A DNA stretch of 64,000 nucleotides from positions 12,264,001 through 12,328,000 of the forward strand of contig CM072879.1 in assembly GCA_036937835.1 (NCBI GenBank), given 5' to 3'. Shown one piece after another: positions 12,480 through 25,160 of this stretch (position 1 is its first letter; each line of letters starts with the position of its first letter). A program made the translations under genes and the position numbers. The notes under the pieces are model-generated. The model was not told where the DNA came from. It made no database searches and saw only the letters and a program-made list of their open reading frames with translations. The stretch comes from Pampus argenteus. Taxonomy: Eukaryota > Chordata > Actinopteri > Scombriformes > Stromateidae.

Positions 12480-13430
12480 AACAGTATGTGTACCGTGCAT
12501 TCTCACGCCCTGCTGTCAGTGAACTTGTAATTCTGTCTGTGTTTGCCCTGCTCCGAGCAAACTCTCGTATTTTTGCATGAGTAGCTTTCAAACTGCTCCA
12601 TTTTTGAACTCTCTCTCTCTCCCTCTCTCTGAAGGTGGGGGCAGAGAGCTATTAGCTGTGCGCTGCAGACATCATTAGGAGGAGAGACGCTTTCCACCGG
12701 CAGCGCCGGAGCAGAGCAGGGGAGCCCTGGCAACAAGGAGAGACACAAACTCAGCAACCCGTTACACCCTACAGTAAGTCACACAAAACTCTTCCTTCCG
12801 AGCTCGTTTCAGCAGCCTGTCATTGCTTTCACCATGCCACTTTTCGCTTTTTGGAGCTGTGTAGAGAAAATGGCTGGAACAACTGGGCAGGGTGGCGCTG
12901 ACGCTCTGGTTTACTTCAAAGCCATGGAAAATGTTTACTTCGCCCTCTGACCTATTTTTAAGTGACCAAGCAGTGTGAGGGCGTGCGGGGCTTTTTGTGT
13001 GTATACTTGTCATTTCGGAACGTAAATGCAAAGTTGTGTTTAAGTGGGACGAAAGGGAGCGGAGGTTTGGCTGGATTGTGACCGAGAGAGGAGCGCGTCC
13101 GCCGGGCGTGCTGGTGTCGGGCAAGCGTTCTACTTCCAGTAACTGCGCCACTCGACCTCGGCTTAAACATTTCGCTCTTCGCAGACTTTTGTAAAAAGCA
13201 CGAAACATTGTCATAGACTGCACAATGACGTTGCTTCAAGCCGCATATGTCTTCTTTTAAACTATTCCCTTAGTGACAAGGACTGTCAAAGGCAAGCATT
13301 ACATTTTTTTTATCTACGCTTCACCATCGCGGAAGTGTTTTCTATACACGAAAAGAGACGAACAACTAACCACAGTCCACGTAATTTGTCCACTGTTAGC
13401 GAAAACGCTGTTACGACTGTTTTGACATAT
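12480..13430 (+). promoter_or_regulatory. CpG-island promoter region
   Basis: This roughly 950-bp block has far more CpG dinucleotides than anything else in the window, for example clusters at 12660-12720, 12880-12990 and 13080-13170 (GGAGCGCGTCCGCCGGGCGT). It is also markedly more GC-rich than the flanks. A CCAAT box lies just upstream at 12475-12479, a (CT)n tract at 12610-12632, and a TATATAA at 13576-13582 just beyond the 3' edge. CpG islands of this kind mark vertebrate promoters. Direction is inferred from the strong plus-strand donor at 12774; a bidirectional promoter is possible. The long minus-strand frame across it (12762-13223) is probably only a consequence of GC richness. Confidence 0.6.
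12600..12773 (+). other. Candidate non-coding first exon (5' UTR)
   Basis: The segment lies inside the CpG island and ends at a near-consensus donor (CCCTACA|GTAAGT). After the (CT)n tract it contains no ATG, so it would be an untranslated leader. The 5' end is a guess placed near the CT-rich stretch; no initiator or TATA box fixes it. It could be the first exon of an alternative transcript of the gene containing exons A-C, since it lies upstream on the same strand, but nothing in the sequence proves the link. Confidence 0.35.
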
Positions 13431-13897
13431 TCCGACTGTTTTTTTTAAAAGGTATTTATTGTTGCGTATGTGATATGTTACTACACCGTGTTAAACAAAA
13501 CCAGCTGGTTGTAAAGGACATAGGGTTTGTGATTACTGGACTACCCGTGATGTCATTCATCCTAGCTTGGACCATTATATAACGGGACTGTAGGGAAGCC
13601 TGTGATAGCAGGCTATTTTTACTCTGTTTACACCTCCGAGTTGCACTCAGGGTAGGCTATGCGTCCCAAGTGGTAGTCTATGCTTTCACTTACATTATGA
13701 ATTTAATATGGCATCCAAATGAGACTTAAGTCAGTGGATGGACACATGCTGAAGATGAAAAGCCCTGGTTCTCCCCACCAGATGCACATTCACACTTTTA
13801 ATGTTCTCCTTTTCCTGATGGTGTCCCCGTAATTATGTGCAATTTGAACAAACTTGTTGGTTGTTTCTCTTCTCATGGTTGAAGGGTGTAGCTGCAG

Positions 13898-13948
13898 GCA
13901 ATGAATGAGCTACAGAGGGAAATAACGCAGCAAAATGATACACCCACA
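13898..13948 (+). CDS. Possible first coding exon with an ATG (weak)
   Basis: About 1.1 kb after the candidate first exon, an acceptor-like GTAGCTGCAG is followed two codons later by ATG in fair context (G at -3). The frame reads MNELQREITQQNDTPT before a weak donor (ACCCACA|GTGATG); without splicing it stops at a TGA shortly after. The short helix-forming sequence would suit the start of a coiled-coil isoform. The polypyrimidine tract is poor and the frame is only 23 codons, so chance is a serious alternative. Confidence 0.15.
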
Positions 13949-14844
13949 GTGATGACAGGATATGTGTGATACACCTGAACCCGCAATGGGAAAAACGGAA
14001 ATAAACTGTCGTTTATGTGTTTTCTCCTCTCCCCTTATGATACTGCTGCACAAGCATACATTGTAGGCTACTTGAAACACCTATAAACATTTTCTCAGAA
14101 TTTTTATGCAGCACAGTTCAGCTTTCATGTGAATTTGTCAAAATATTGCTTAAAAGCCACTTACAAAATCCGTTAAGGTCCGCCTCTAGGTCTTTCATTG
14201 AACACGGTTTTTACCTTTAATCATATTGGGTTATTTAGAAAAATGTTAACAAAAATATATGCATTTGAGATCTCCAAATGGATATTTATTGGTTTATGCT
14301 GGGATAGGTTTTGCACAAATGTTGATACTGTTTTGTCAGGGATGTGGCAATCACATTCTTCATTTGGATCCAAGTATTTTGAAATGGACAAAAAGTTGTT
14401 TGCTGATGTCTGCTGATTGGTTGGTTGGTTTGGTTTTTTTTATGGCATTTAGTTAGACATTGGTATTAGACATTGTTTTGCTGCGTGCTGGTTTCTAGGT
14501 TTCCAGTATAATATTGCTCAAGATTGCATTAGTTGTTTGCAATAGTTGCTTGTACAATTGTGGAACATGACACATTTTTTCCACTGTGAATATGAGACAA
14601 GACAAGCTTCCTGAATAGTTAATTAGATGCTTTATAGGAACTGAGCAAAAATGTAATTTTTTGTGAATCATTTTATTTAGGCCACTACAATGAAGTAATG
14701 TTTTATGTGTAATGGTAGGTCTGGCATATATATTCATAGATTAGTGTGAAATTATCTTTCATGTTTAATAATATAAATGACCTTTATACTCATAGCAATA
14801 AAACATGTCAGGTATTTGCTATGTTGCCTTCTGTCTTTCTCAAT

Positions 14845-15650
14845 ATCTACAACATTGGGTGTCTGTGAGATATATCACAAAATGAAGGGGACCCAGTATT
14901 AATCCATGTGGGACACCGTTGGAATGTCGTTGACTTCTTGGTCTTAATTAAAATAAACTGTTATGTGTGAAAGGAAGAGATTCACCAGAAATGTACAGAT
15001 TTGGTAGAGTCAATAGAGAATAATTGTTTTTGGTTGATTTCATGAAACACAATGTTTGTTAAAAGCTGTATTTACTGTAGGGTGGGAAGAATGAAATTGC
15101 ATATACCAGAGTCGACTGCACAATAATTTTGACCAGAGCAGTGCTATTAAAGGAGCAATATCCAGATTGAAATGATCCAAGTAAATTCTGGCTTTGCTGG
15201 GGGGTGTCAAGATGAGTTGAAAAAGTGCATTCCAGGATTTTAGAAAGAAATTTGAGGGTGTATAACAAAAGTTAAGTTCACTAGTGTCAGCACCAGTAAG
15301 CTCCTTCAGGATCTGGATTGGCTTAAAGCCTGGAAGTGTTCAGTGAGGTGAGTACATGACCAGAGGAGAGATGTTAATACAAAAGGAGGAGAGTGAAAAT
15401 AGACAGACTTTTACAAGGTAAGTAAACAGAGGGTCTAGTTGGAAGGGCGGTTTGCCAAGGAGTGCTAAGTGAGAAGGAAATAATAAAACTGTATATTTAG
15501 GGAACAGTAGAGGGAGTAGTTGTAGTTGGCTACCAGCTTAGAGTGCAAGGAGTTTGAGATTGGAGCTGTAAAGGTTCTGATTTTAACCATGAGAGTAGCA
15601 GGTTGAATATTTTTCAGATTTCTTAAAGTTGCGGCTTTGCTTTAGATTTG
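14845..15650. repeat. Possible old dispersed repeat of about 0.8 kb
   Basis: Phrases such as GACCCAGTATTAATCCATGT (followed by GGGACACC), CATGACCAGAGGAGAGATG and GAGTTTGAGATTGGAGCTGT resemble a long fish repeat I recall only in outline. No intact coding frame or clear ends are seen. Confidence 0.3.
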
Positions 15651-15740
15651 ATTGTGAAGACAAAGGCTTTGTGATAAGGAAAGACCAAACTATAGTGTGC
15701 ATTCATGCCACTGTGAATCAGCTGTGCCACCCACCTACCT

Positions 15741-15797
15741 CACACACACTCACACACACTCACTCACACACACACACACACACGCACGCACACACAC
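15741..15797 (+). repeat. Interrupted (CA)n microsatellite
   Basis: CA dinucleotides with CACT and CACG interruptions across 57 bp, suggesting an old tract. Confidence 0.95.
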
Positions 15798-16963
15798 TTT
15801 ACCATTGCCACCATAGCCTTTGATTCCAGCCGCCACTCACTTTCAAATGGTAATGAGAGGCAATTAGAAGCCAATGTGTCCTAATCACAAGTCATTTAAC
15901 CGAGCTTGGCTCATTTGTCAGAGCCATATGTGTACACGGACCTGCACACTCAAACACACATGAATACACACATCTGCTAGATCATGCTAGTCTGCTAATC
16001 TTTTCTTTGTCTCTGGAATTTTCTGCCTATGTAAAGGAAAAGAGAAAGATTGTGTGTTAATGAGTGTGTACGTTTAAGAGAGAGAGTCAGATTGATAGAT
16101 TTCTAGGTAATGCTTGGGCGCAGCTAAATGAATAAGCGACAGAAATGGCTATATGCTCCAACCTGCAAATACAGGCAGTGTGAATGATGGGTAGGAGGAG
16201 CAGATGGATCGACCAATGGTTGAAACAAGTGTTTGTGCATATCTTTGTATATTTACATAGATATTAGTTGCGACAAAAGTACTGACTCTCAACATTTGCC
16301 TACAGACCTACAGACTTTGACAGGTGACACAGAAGTGTTTATATTTTACATGGGTGAAGACACTGTTACACATATATTCCCCTTGTAAATGGAAAGGCTT
16401 GTGTTGTCTTGTGCCGATCATAGTATATGTGATTTAAGACAAATTGCATTGAAGAATAAACTGTTGAATATAACATAACAACAAGTACAAACTATTGCAC
16501 CAAACATTTTCCTAATGCGTGATGTTTTTGCGGGTTTAACCAAGTGAGTAACCAAGAAAAGTTAAAATGTACTATCAGGAGCACTAACAAACATGGACAC
16601 CTGTTACATATTGTTAATATAAAAACAAAATATGTAGCTGCACCAACGCTGTCTTTGGAGATAACTGCATGCAAATAAATTGCACACAAATTACAGGTCT
16701 TAGGAATGTGTGCCTGAGCAAGCCATGATGTTCAGCATATCAATTAAACGTTTATGATGTTCATGTTTTATTCCACTATCACACATAAACCTTATGTTTG
16801 ATACCGAATAATGAACATAATAAAGAACATCAATATCGGTAGTCAGGGATTGGAGGAGGTGACAAATAATGAAAAGACATACAAGCCAATGAGACAGGCC
16901 ACAAGAGAGACAAGAAAGAGTGTGTGTGAGAAAAATGATTTTGAAAAAAATAAAATAAAGCAT

Positions 16964-16981
16964 GGTGGGTGGGGGCGGGGG
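16964..16981 (+). other. G-run cluster with 1-nt loops (possible G-quadruplex)
   Basis: GG, GGG, GGGGG and GGGGG separated by single T, T and C bases. At least a two-tetrad quadruplex is possible. Confidence 0.5.
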
Positions 16982-17563
16982 CAGATCAAGAGATTGAGCT
17001 GTCTGGTTGAACCATGCAGTGCGCTCAGACCTTTTCAGCTTTTCCTTTCATCCTGCTCTATTCATGATCGCACAGAGTACACGTGCATGCACACAAGAGA
17101 AAGGACACACTCACACACACAGAGTACTGCTTTTAAAGCGGATCAGTGAGAGTTTTTTTGTATTTTGTGTGAAAGAACATTCCACCGTGTGCGATCGTGT
17201 TTGTGTCTTTATTGCTTAGTGCACAGTCTTGTCTTTCTTAGTCTGCTGTCTGTATGGGATAGCAATGCTAGTTCAATAGATGCTATAGCAGCCACTTGAA
17301 CCTGCAGTTGATGGTTAATGAGTGAAAACATTTCATTGGTAATAGGCTCAATGAGACCACTTTTTATGGTATTGTGAATCGCTGAGCTTTGGTAATCCTA
17401 CTTATTGAAGTCCAAATCATCACTGTTGTTATCTGTGGATCTGTGTGTGAAGATTAGAGTGGAATTTGCAGTTTTTATGACCCTGTTTGAATCCTTATCA
17501 TCTTTATCTTAGTATATTCAATACCAATCCTTTGAATGACCAACATAGTCCCAATGTCTGAAT

Positions 17564-17593
17564 GAGAGAGAGAGAGAGAGGGAGAGAGGGAGG
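17564..17593 (+). repeat. (GA)n microsatellite
   Basis: GA dinucleotides followed by a GGAGAGAGGGAGG purine stretch. Confidence 0.9.
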
Positions 17594-18283
17594 AGAAATA
17601 AGGGAAGAGAGGACTAAAGCCATCCTACAAACTTGTGTTACACTGTTGGGTCGATAAGCTGCTGCATGGCTCAATAACTATGTGAAAAAGTGAAGCTGGC
17701 TTTAGGACTTTGGGATCTTAGCCCTGTGTTGGCTTTAGATGTGTAATGGCCGCCAGTGTGGTTGATATGATATACGGTTGTCTATATGCCAGGCATGTTG
17801 CTGCTTTAGATGATGACAGACTGCTCATCTGGGCAAATGACAAGCTCTCAGCCTACACGTTTGAATTCCTGCATTGATTTAAATTCATGCAACTCATCAC
17901 ATCAGTTAAGATCATTTCTGTGCCTGACCTATACGTCAAATGTGATACCTCATGTAGGTTATAATGTGCTGATTAATTCAGCATGCTCCTCCTGTGATCT
18001 CACAGGCCTTTATTCATATTTGATCATATTCATGGGAAGGGTTTCAAGCATTGGCATTTTGAAGGCAACGTTAAATGAGGGAGTACCTAACTGATAACAG
18101 CCCACATGTGGTTTGAGTTGTTTTGTGTTTAACAAAATTTTATAGTTCATAATAGAGCCATGGCTCCAAGCTCTTTCAACGACAAACGCCCACACGTTGT
18201 GTAGGGATTGGAATCTGGTTCTGTTGCTTAAATGCATATCCTAGAAGTCCCCTCTCTAAATGATATTTCTATTTGTTTAACAT

Positions 18284-18397
18284 CTTCTCTTCTCTTTTCT
18301 TTTCTTCTCTTCTCTTCTCTTCTCTTCTCTTCTCTTCTCTTCTCTTCTCTTCTCTTCTCTTCTCTTCTCTTCTCTTCTCTTCTCTTCTCTTCTCTTC
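18284..18397 (+). repeat. (TTCTC)n pentanucleotide array
   Basis: Nearly perfect TTCTC units from about 18303 to 18396 (about 19 units), with a slightly imperfect start. All-pyrimidine on the plus strand, as in the 35-kb array, but with a different unit. Confidence 0.97.
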
Positions 18398-18522
18398 GCC
18401 GAGCCTTATCCTTATCGGAGGCAGTAGAGGATTACAGAGGGGAGTTGACACTAACTGGCAGTCAGACAGCTCCTGCAGACTTGTCTCTTCCCTATAGAGC
18501 TCCAGGCCTGGGACGGGGATAA
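18395..18522 (+). other. Exon-like frame directly after the (TTCTC) array
   Basis: The pyrimidine array ends TCTTCTCTTCGCCGAG, which could act as an acceptor. The following bases are open for about 40 codons, reading SEAVEDYRGELTLTGSQTAP and ending GLGRG before a TAA at 18520. There is no usable donor. The segment is unique, GC-richer than its surroundings, and unlike the repeat before it. The frame may be a terminal exon or simply chance next to a long pyrimidine tract. Confidence 0.18.
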
Positions 18523-19799
18523 GCTGACACCCTGGGACACAGACAGATATATAGTGATGAGGAAGAGAGTAGAAGAAAGGAATAGGAGGAATTAGGGCCA
18601 TACATATACATTGAAGCATTGATGTAGTTTAATAATTCTAATCTAATAATGTCTATTATCTGAACATTACAATCACATCAGGTCTATCAAAGTCTAAATT
18701 ATGATAAATGTTTAGGAATGACTGATCAATAGTTGAGGTGATTTAAAACTTCACTGAAGTTTAGTTAAATATATTGCGATAATATAATGACAAATGTAAC
18801 CAGTTTTCTTTAAATGTTAACTTTAAGATGGCAAAGCGAAGAGTTGCTCATGTTGTTTTATTAAATGCCCGACATGCTGTGTCCATTTAGGCATAAGATT
18901 TGGAAATTATAGCCTGGCCAGCTGATGACTCTACTACTCTACCCTACTTTCACAAAAAGAACAAAATCGTGTCTTTTCTTACAAATCACCTTTTGTATTT
19001 TATACCCCAAATTAACAGATTGTACCTTTGGTACGTTGCACTATGTGCAGACAGTTGCTACTGCTTTGACAGGGACATAACCCCTCAGTAGTTTCCCACC
19101 CACAAACACTAACAGCATTAGTAGTTAAAATAAGTATGTTAAAGCTCTGATGCTAGGCCAGGGTCTATGTAAGTATGATAAACTAGTTTGTTTTATGTTG
19201 GTCTCTGCTATGGTCTTTTAAAATTATACTCTTCATGTGTATACTTATATTTTGACTGGTGCCTCAACCTAGATTCTTGTGAGTGAATCCCCCAGGTCCT
19301 CAGCAGCATGGTGGGTGTGTGTGGGTATCAACAATGTCTTAAGTTAGAGCGAGGAGGATATGCATTGAGAGAGAGGAATTCAATAACAGGAAAATGGCCA
19401 GTGATAAAAACAATCCCTTGAATTCCAAAACCCACCCTTCATCAATGTTGTTCTTGGCACAAACTGGCTTTCCTTTATTACTGTTTACTTTTTAGGATGC
19501 TGATGTCAAGACACAGCACATGGCAGCATGGAAAGGGTCCGCACCATACATCCCTACACATGTTTCACCACCAATTACCTTTCTTTCATTGATGGCTCAT
19601 GGTGTGGCATGAGCAATGAAATTCTCAGATAATCTATTGGTGTATAAAAACAAGGGACTTGGGTCACCATATGGCAAGGGGAATATGTGGGTGGGCACTT
19701 GAGGACAGGTTGAGACAAGCCTGTGCAGTAAAAACAGCAATGCTGTAACGATGAAACTATTTGTACTGGGACAAAGCTGGTGTGGTTTGAATAAAGCAA

Positions 19800-20030
19800 G
19801 TTGCTGGATGCGTGGCTCGATTGCTGGATTTCTCTGTCTGCACTGGCTGGCTGGTTGGTAGTTGTGGCTTGGCCAGTTCATATATTTTACTGGATGGCAT
19901 AGCTCAGCCTCATCTGGCTGGACATTTGGGTGGATGCTTGACTGCAGGCTAGCTAGCTGACAACCTTTCTGGACAAACGTCTGGCTCACTGACTCATTGG
20001 CTGCCTGACTGACTGGCTATTATTTCTGGC
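19800..20030 (+). repeat. Cryptically repetitive CTGG/CTGACTGG block
   Basis: Scattered CTGGCTGG, CTGACTGACTGGC and similar words without a fixed period. Looks like a decayed tetranucleotide array. Confidence 0.5.
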
Positions 20031-20922
20031 CTTTCCTTTAACTATGTAGTAAGCTCATGACATTGGAACAGGGACATCTGGCTATGACAGTCAAGGAGGT
20101 GTGCTAAAACACTACTGACAGTGATAAGACTGAGCGAGCCAGGATGTTCTCTGCCTTCCCATGAACCCCATTAGTCCATCACCAATCACAATATCACGAC
20201 CTGTTTGGAGAGTGTCTCTTTCTCCATTTTTTCTTTTGACCTTATTAGACTAGAATCCTAGATTATATTATATTTTCACAAAGTTTCTCCAGTAGTCTGA
20301 TACTATTGCTGGATGAGCACCTCTGTGTCCCTCGAAAGTAACAGGATTGTATACACTGTTGGCCGAGGAGAGGAAACTTAATTGAAGCTATAAATTACAC
20401 AGACATGCTCTAAGATGGCGGTATCACTCCAGCTCTGGTGTAGTGACAAAAGTGCAAGAAAAATATGGCAGTACTTAATGGAATTCATTTCTGTGTAGTG
20501 TTGTGTATGGTGGTGCACTGATAAAATAAAGAAATTTCAATATCTTCTTGCTCTAGATACAGGGTTTAAGTTAAAGAAATGTCACTGTTACACTCATGTA
20601 CTTATGTTTTATACTCTGTGTGCATGTGTATACATTTAATTAGGTAGTTTAGTGCATGTGCATAATTCATCCATGCTGCAGACTTGTGTGTTCATCATAG
20701 AGTGAGTGTGTAGCACAGCAAGGTGATGACCATCAAATGCCCTTATACACACACACACACTGCACAGCAGATGGACAAGAGAGAAGTGCATCCATGCACA
20801 ATCCTACAACTCACGTCAATCTCAAAACTATAGACACACTCATACACAACTTACATAACACACACAAAATCATAGCATACATTTATACATACACTCTTGC
20901 TACTGTACACACCTATTCACAG

Positions 20923-20959
20923 GGCAGGGGCTTGCCCAGGGAAAATACCTGTGGTGGAA
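20923..20959 (+). CDS. Candidate microexon (weak)
   Basis: Thirty-seven bases between CACACCTATTCACAG and a perfect donor GTAAGT. In frame 0 it reads GRGLPRENTCGG and ends one base into a codon, the phase required by exon A. Its support is the excellent donor and the phase agreement with exon A 13 kb downstream. The small size and plain acceptor make it easy to obtain by chance. Confidence 0.2.
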
Positions 20960-23900
20960 GTAAGTTGACCTAATGGGAAATTACTTGGCATCCTCATCAG
21001 ACCAGAATAACTCAGTTTCTTCTTTTGTACATTCTGTAACTTTATTGGCTCTTATGGGAACTTGTAAACTTCCCAGATTAGAGTGTCAGGTGGTTTAGAA
21101 ATCATCATCATTATAGAGTAGATAGGTGTCTTTTAAGCCTATGTAATAAACACATATATACTGTATACAGTATGTCTGTTATCTTACTGGTCTCACAGTC
21201 TAGCAATGTAACCAAGCTACTTTTGTCGTGTGTCTGTACTTTTTACCCGCTCGTTGGCAGTAATTATACTCTATTCTAAATACAAATGTTAACTTGTTTT
21301 CAGCTGAAAGTCTTAAGGTTTTGCATGTTGTTTCGCTTTATTTCATAGCGTAGGCGTTGTGAAGCACTGTAAGATCATTACAGTGATTGAAAACATACAA
21401 TGACTGGACTTCACTTGTTGACCTTACTAGTAGTTGGACAGTGGTGAGTTTGCATGCTCCATTTAATACATTGTAAATGTTTTTGTACAATATTTCCTAC
21501 AGCATTTTAAGACATCCTACCCCTATCAAACTTTTCCTATTGATTAGCCCCAAAACCTAATAACACATTCTTTTTGAGTGAAAAGATGCTTTTCTCCCCC
21601 TTCCCTTTCAGCCCAGTGCTTTGGCTTTTGAGGGGAGCGCCCAGTCAGCTTGGTTTAATGCTACATGACGTGCCATTAGCTGTGCCAGCGATTTGCCCTC
21701 ACACTACCTCCAGTGCTGCAGCCTGAGATGGATAGCTGAGTGCTTTTGCAACCTGACAGGACACACTACCTAACTGTAGACTGTTGCTGAAAGGGTGTGT
21801 GTGTGGGGGGGGGGAGTGAGTGTACAGAGGTAGTGTAACCCTTTTAGGAGGCACTTCATGGATACCATTTACACTTACTTAAAGCAAGAGGACTGGTGGT
21901 GTGGGAAGGGGGCAGAGAATTTGTGTTTGCATGTAGGTCAAGGGTGGGGTCATTATAAGTGAGAGCATACAAAATTATATATTTATTATATATATACTTA
22001 CAGTAATAGAAATTACAGTACTGTTTTTTCTGAAACTGTACAAGGAGGCAAATAAAAATTCGGACAAAACAATTGATTGTGTGATAATAACACTCCAGTT
22101 TCTACAGAAGATGAATATAAAGCACCTCTGAACTACAGTGTAATTAAAATGTGCTCCATAGAACCGACTCCTTTCTTGAATGATCAGATTTGAAGGTCAA
22201 ATATTGTAAATCTTTACTATAAATACTTCTCTGTGACATAAATGTATCATACTGAAACTGCAATATAATTTCTGAATTTACTGGACCTTATTGATGGTTC
22301 ATTACTATGTATGGATTATAAAAACCATCATTGAACCAGCAACAGCTTCTTTGTTCTTAGACATAATGTAATGTCCCTCTGTAGAAGAGAACAAGCCACG
22401 AAACCCACCAGCAACACAGTAGACATATACGGTACTAGTTTTGTGGTTTGGTCACACTGACCTGAACTTCATGACCTTTGTCCGAGAATTAGAGTGACCC
22501 TAATGCATGCAAGGGCCACCGTGATTCACTGTCACACTGAACATCAGCTAACATCTGTTAATACTCTGCTAGTGGATTTACAGCAACATCAATTACAAAC
22601 AGTGAACTGGTTTGAACTCGCTAGATGACAAATCATCCCCATATTCAGTCATGGTTTCCTAAGAAGTAGGACTAGGTTCATTACTCTTTTGTTTACATCA
22701 TACTCATTTTGTAGTGTTTGATGGTTGCCATGCATGAGAATAGCTTTATATAGCAAGGCATGGCAGAAATTTTGACATATTAGTTACTGTGCAGCATGCA
22801 TGCAGCAGCCAATGTTGCAGCTAATACACCAGATGTTATCTTTGTAAATGGGTTCTACTGAGGTTGGAGGAGGTCATGCCCGTTGCAGCTTTGTTATAAG
22901 CCCGTATATTGATAGTGAGGGAACTATAGATATCAAATGTATTTAGTAACAGGCATGTTAAAATTGTGTGCTTTAATGTATATTTTAGTGTGTTACAAAT
23001 GTTTCATGTTCATGTATCTACTGACCTACAACAATCTTCGTCTTTATCAAATTGACCCTAAAGCTATCTGTGTTTCATTCTCCTGGAAGTGATCATTTGT
23101 TCATTTGTGAGTTGTTCTTCTTTTTTTTTTCTTTTTTTAGTTTGTTTGTTTGTTTGTCTGGTGCCGATGTCGAAACAGAAGCACCCATTTTATCCAGAAT
23201 GATCAATCAAAAGCTGGACACATCCACCAGTTCAAAGATTCACATTGCAAAAGTGCTCTTTCAGTCCCCAAATCACAACATAGAAACTCAAGTCCCCTCT
23301 CATGCAAACACCCTATGATCTAATTCTCAGAAACCTTGCACAAGGCTGCTAAGAAGCTGCTGGATTTGCAGGTTTCTATTTGAACTTTTTGCAAAGGTTT
23401 TTCTCTGGCCTAAGTGTGTTTGCCAAGCGCAACACATGATTAGAGTCCACCAATAGTAATACTGCTCAGTCCCCTCTGGTCCACCAGCTTTGGAGAAGAG
23501 ATTGGTAGGGTTTATATTGTTGTTGTTTACTTCTAAGCCTATAAAACCGAGGCACAGTTTCATAATGCCTCGTAAAAGTAGTAAGCTTATGTCCTGTACT
23601 CATTTATATGGTTTTCTGTTTGTAAGCCACGCTAGACTGAAAAAGAAACGTTTGAGCAAATGTGGCTCAGTTCAAGCTTTTTAGTTTTCTCAGAGAATCG
23701 GTTGCACAGACAGTGATTCGCACCAGAGTCACTTTTTCATTTCTGGCTCATTTTTTGAGTCATCCTTTTTGAAAAATAGTTGAAAATGATGAAGCTGTGA
23801 ACTGAATTTATTCTGTAAAAAACATATAACATAAAAAAACCAAATACAAAACAAATTCCACAATTTTAGAGGCTTATGTCATTTTTTAGCAATGGAAAAA

Positions 23901-25138
23901 TCACCCAAAAGCCCTTTTAGCCCAGTGTAAGTTCTCCAGTGTTTCTTAAAGAAGAGAGAAAAGAAGTCTTGTCTTTTCGAACCAAGGTGCTGTGAGTCAT
24001 GGAAGATTTCCAGCCAGATCCTCAACATCGGTGTATGACTCAGTGTGAGCTGAATCTGGCTAAAATATGTCTGTGCCTGACCATCCTTTAGGATAACGGA
24101 TATCTAGAGGTTAATTAAGGATTGTTATGTCTGGTTTTGAGTCAGAAAAAAAAATGTTAAAGTTGAACTGCTGGAAAAATCTTAATATTTAAAAACCACT
24201 AATGTTCTCTCCTGGACATTGTGTAACACAACACTTGCAAGTATGCATGCACTGAATATTTCACAGATACTGTACCTACATTTGAAACAAGGGTTAACTG
24301 TTGACTGTTGTCCAATTTCTGTTAGATATCTAAACAAAGAGTTTTGAGTTTACTGCAAAAGCAAACTGTCATCTGACTTATGTGAGTGCTGTTTTTGGTG
24401 CTTACAGAGTTTGCAGATGTTGTCTTGTCCAGATAATCCCAGATAAAAAGTAGAGATACGAAATTAAAAGATCTGGTCTATTATAGTGCAGTGCTACTGT
24501 ATAATAGACTGTGCTATTAAGAAATAATATCTCAGTAGGTAGTATTAGGCAGTTGTGCATTAACACAAAGACAAGCATCATGAGCACTAATATGACTTCA
24601 ATTAGGCCTTTCAATTCCTTTATATTTTAATCATTTATAATTGATCTTATAATTTCAGATGAAAAGCTTTATGTACTATAATTTTTTCCTCAAGTATGCA
24701 ATGAGATGCAGTAAAACCAGATTCTAGTTAATATTTGAGGTTTTCAGAACGCTGTTATGAAAGAATCTACTATCCAGTCCAGGAAAACCTTCACTCAGGG
24801 GAGACAAATGGAAGGGAGGGGCTGGTATTTAAAAAAAAATGTCATCTGTTGTCTGGCCAGCCCCAATAACTGGTTGGCACTTCTGCTCTCTTCTCCCCTG
24901 TTGCGTTATCAGGGGAATCACTCAATTATTGAACCAGTGTTGTGTTGGTTCTGGATGTGTGTGTGTGTGTGTCTGTGTGTGCATGTAGCTGTGCACATTT
25001 ACAAGACACAGACCTGCTTGGTGTATACTATGTGTGTGTATGAGGTGAGCTGAAAGAAACTGCAGTATTTTCACACATCTAGAACTGTGCGCCTGCCCCA
25101 CTTTCAGTCTTTTAATCATGTATAGACACTCGGGGCAC

Positions 25139-25160
25139 TTGTGTGTGTGTGTGTGTGTGT
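25139..25160 (+). repeat. (GT)11 microsatellite
   Basis: Uninterrupted GT dinucleotides; similar shorter tracts lie at 24957 and 25260. Confidence 0.93.

Larger units (their letters stand above)
13949..20922. other. Non-coding, probably intronic
   Basis: Holds the possible old repeat (14845-15650), the interrupted CA tract, the G-run cluster, the (TTCTC) array with its flanking frame, and the CTGG block. The rest is unremarkable AT-rich DNA. Confidence 0.45.

Noticed and set aside
12762..13223. Minus-strand frame of 153 codons
   Set aside because: It lies across the CpG island where stops are depleted by base composition. It crosses a strong plus-strand donor and shows no recognisable domain or splice edges.
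16811..17149. Plus frame with helix-like segment
   Set aside because: Purine-rich by composition, no polypyrimidine tract before it, and it runs into CA repeats.
18269..18619. Arg-Glu-Glu-Lys-rich minus frame and Leu-Phe-Ser plus frames
   Set aside because: Direct translation of the (TTCTC) array, as is the Gly-Glu-Glu-Arg frame of the 35-kb array.
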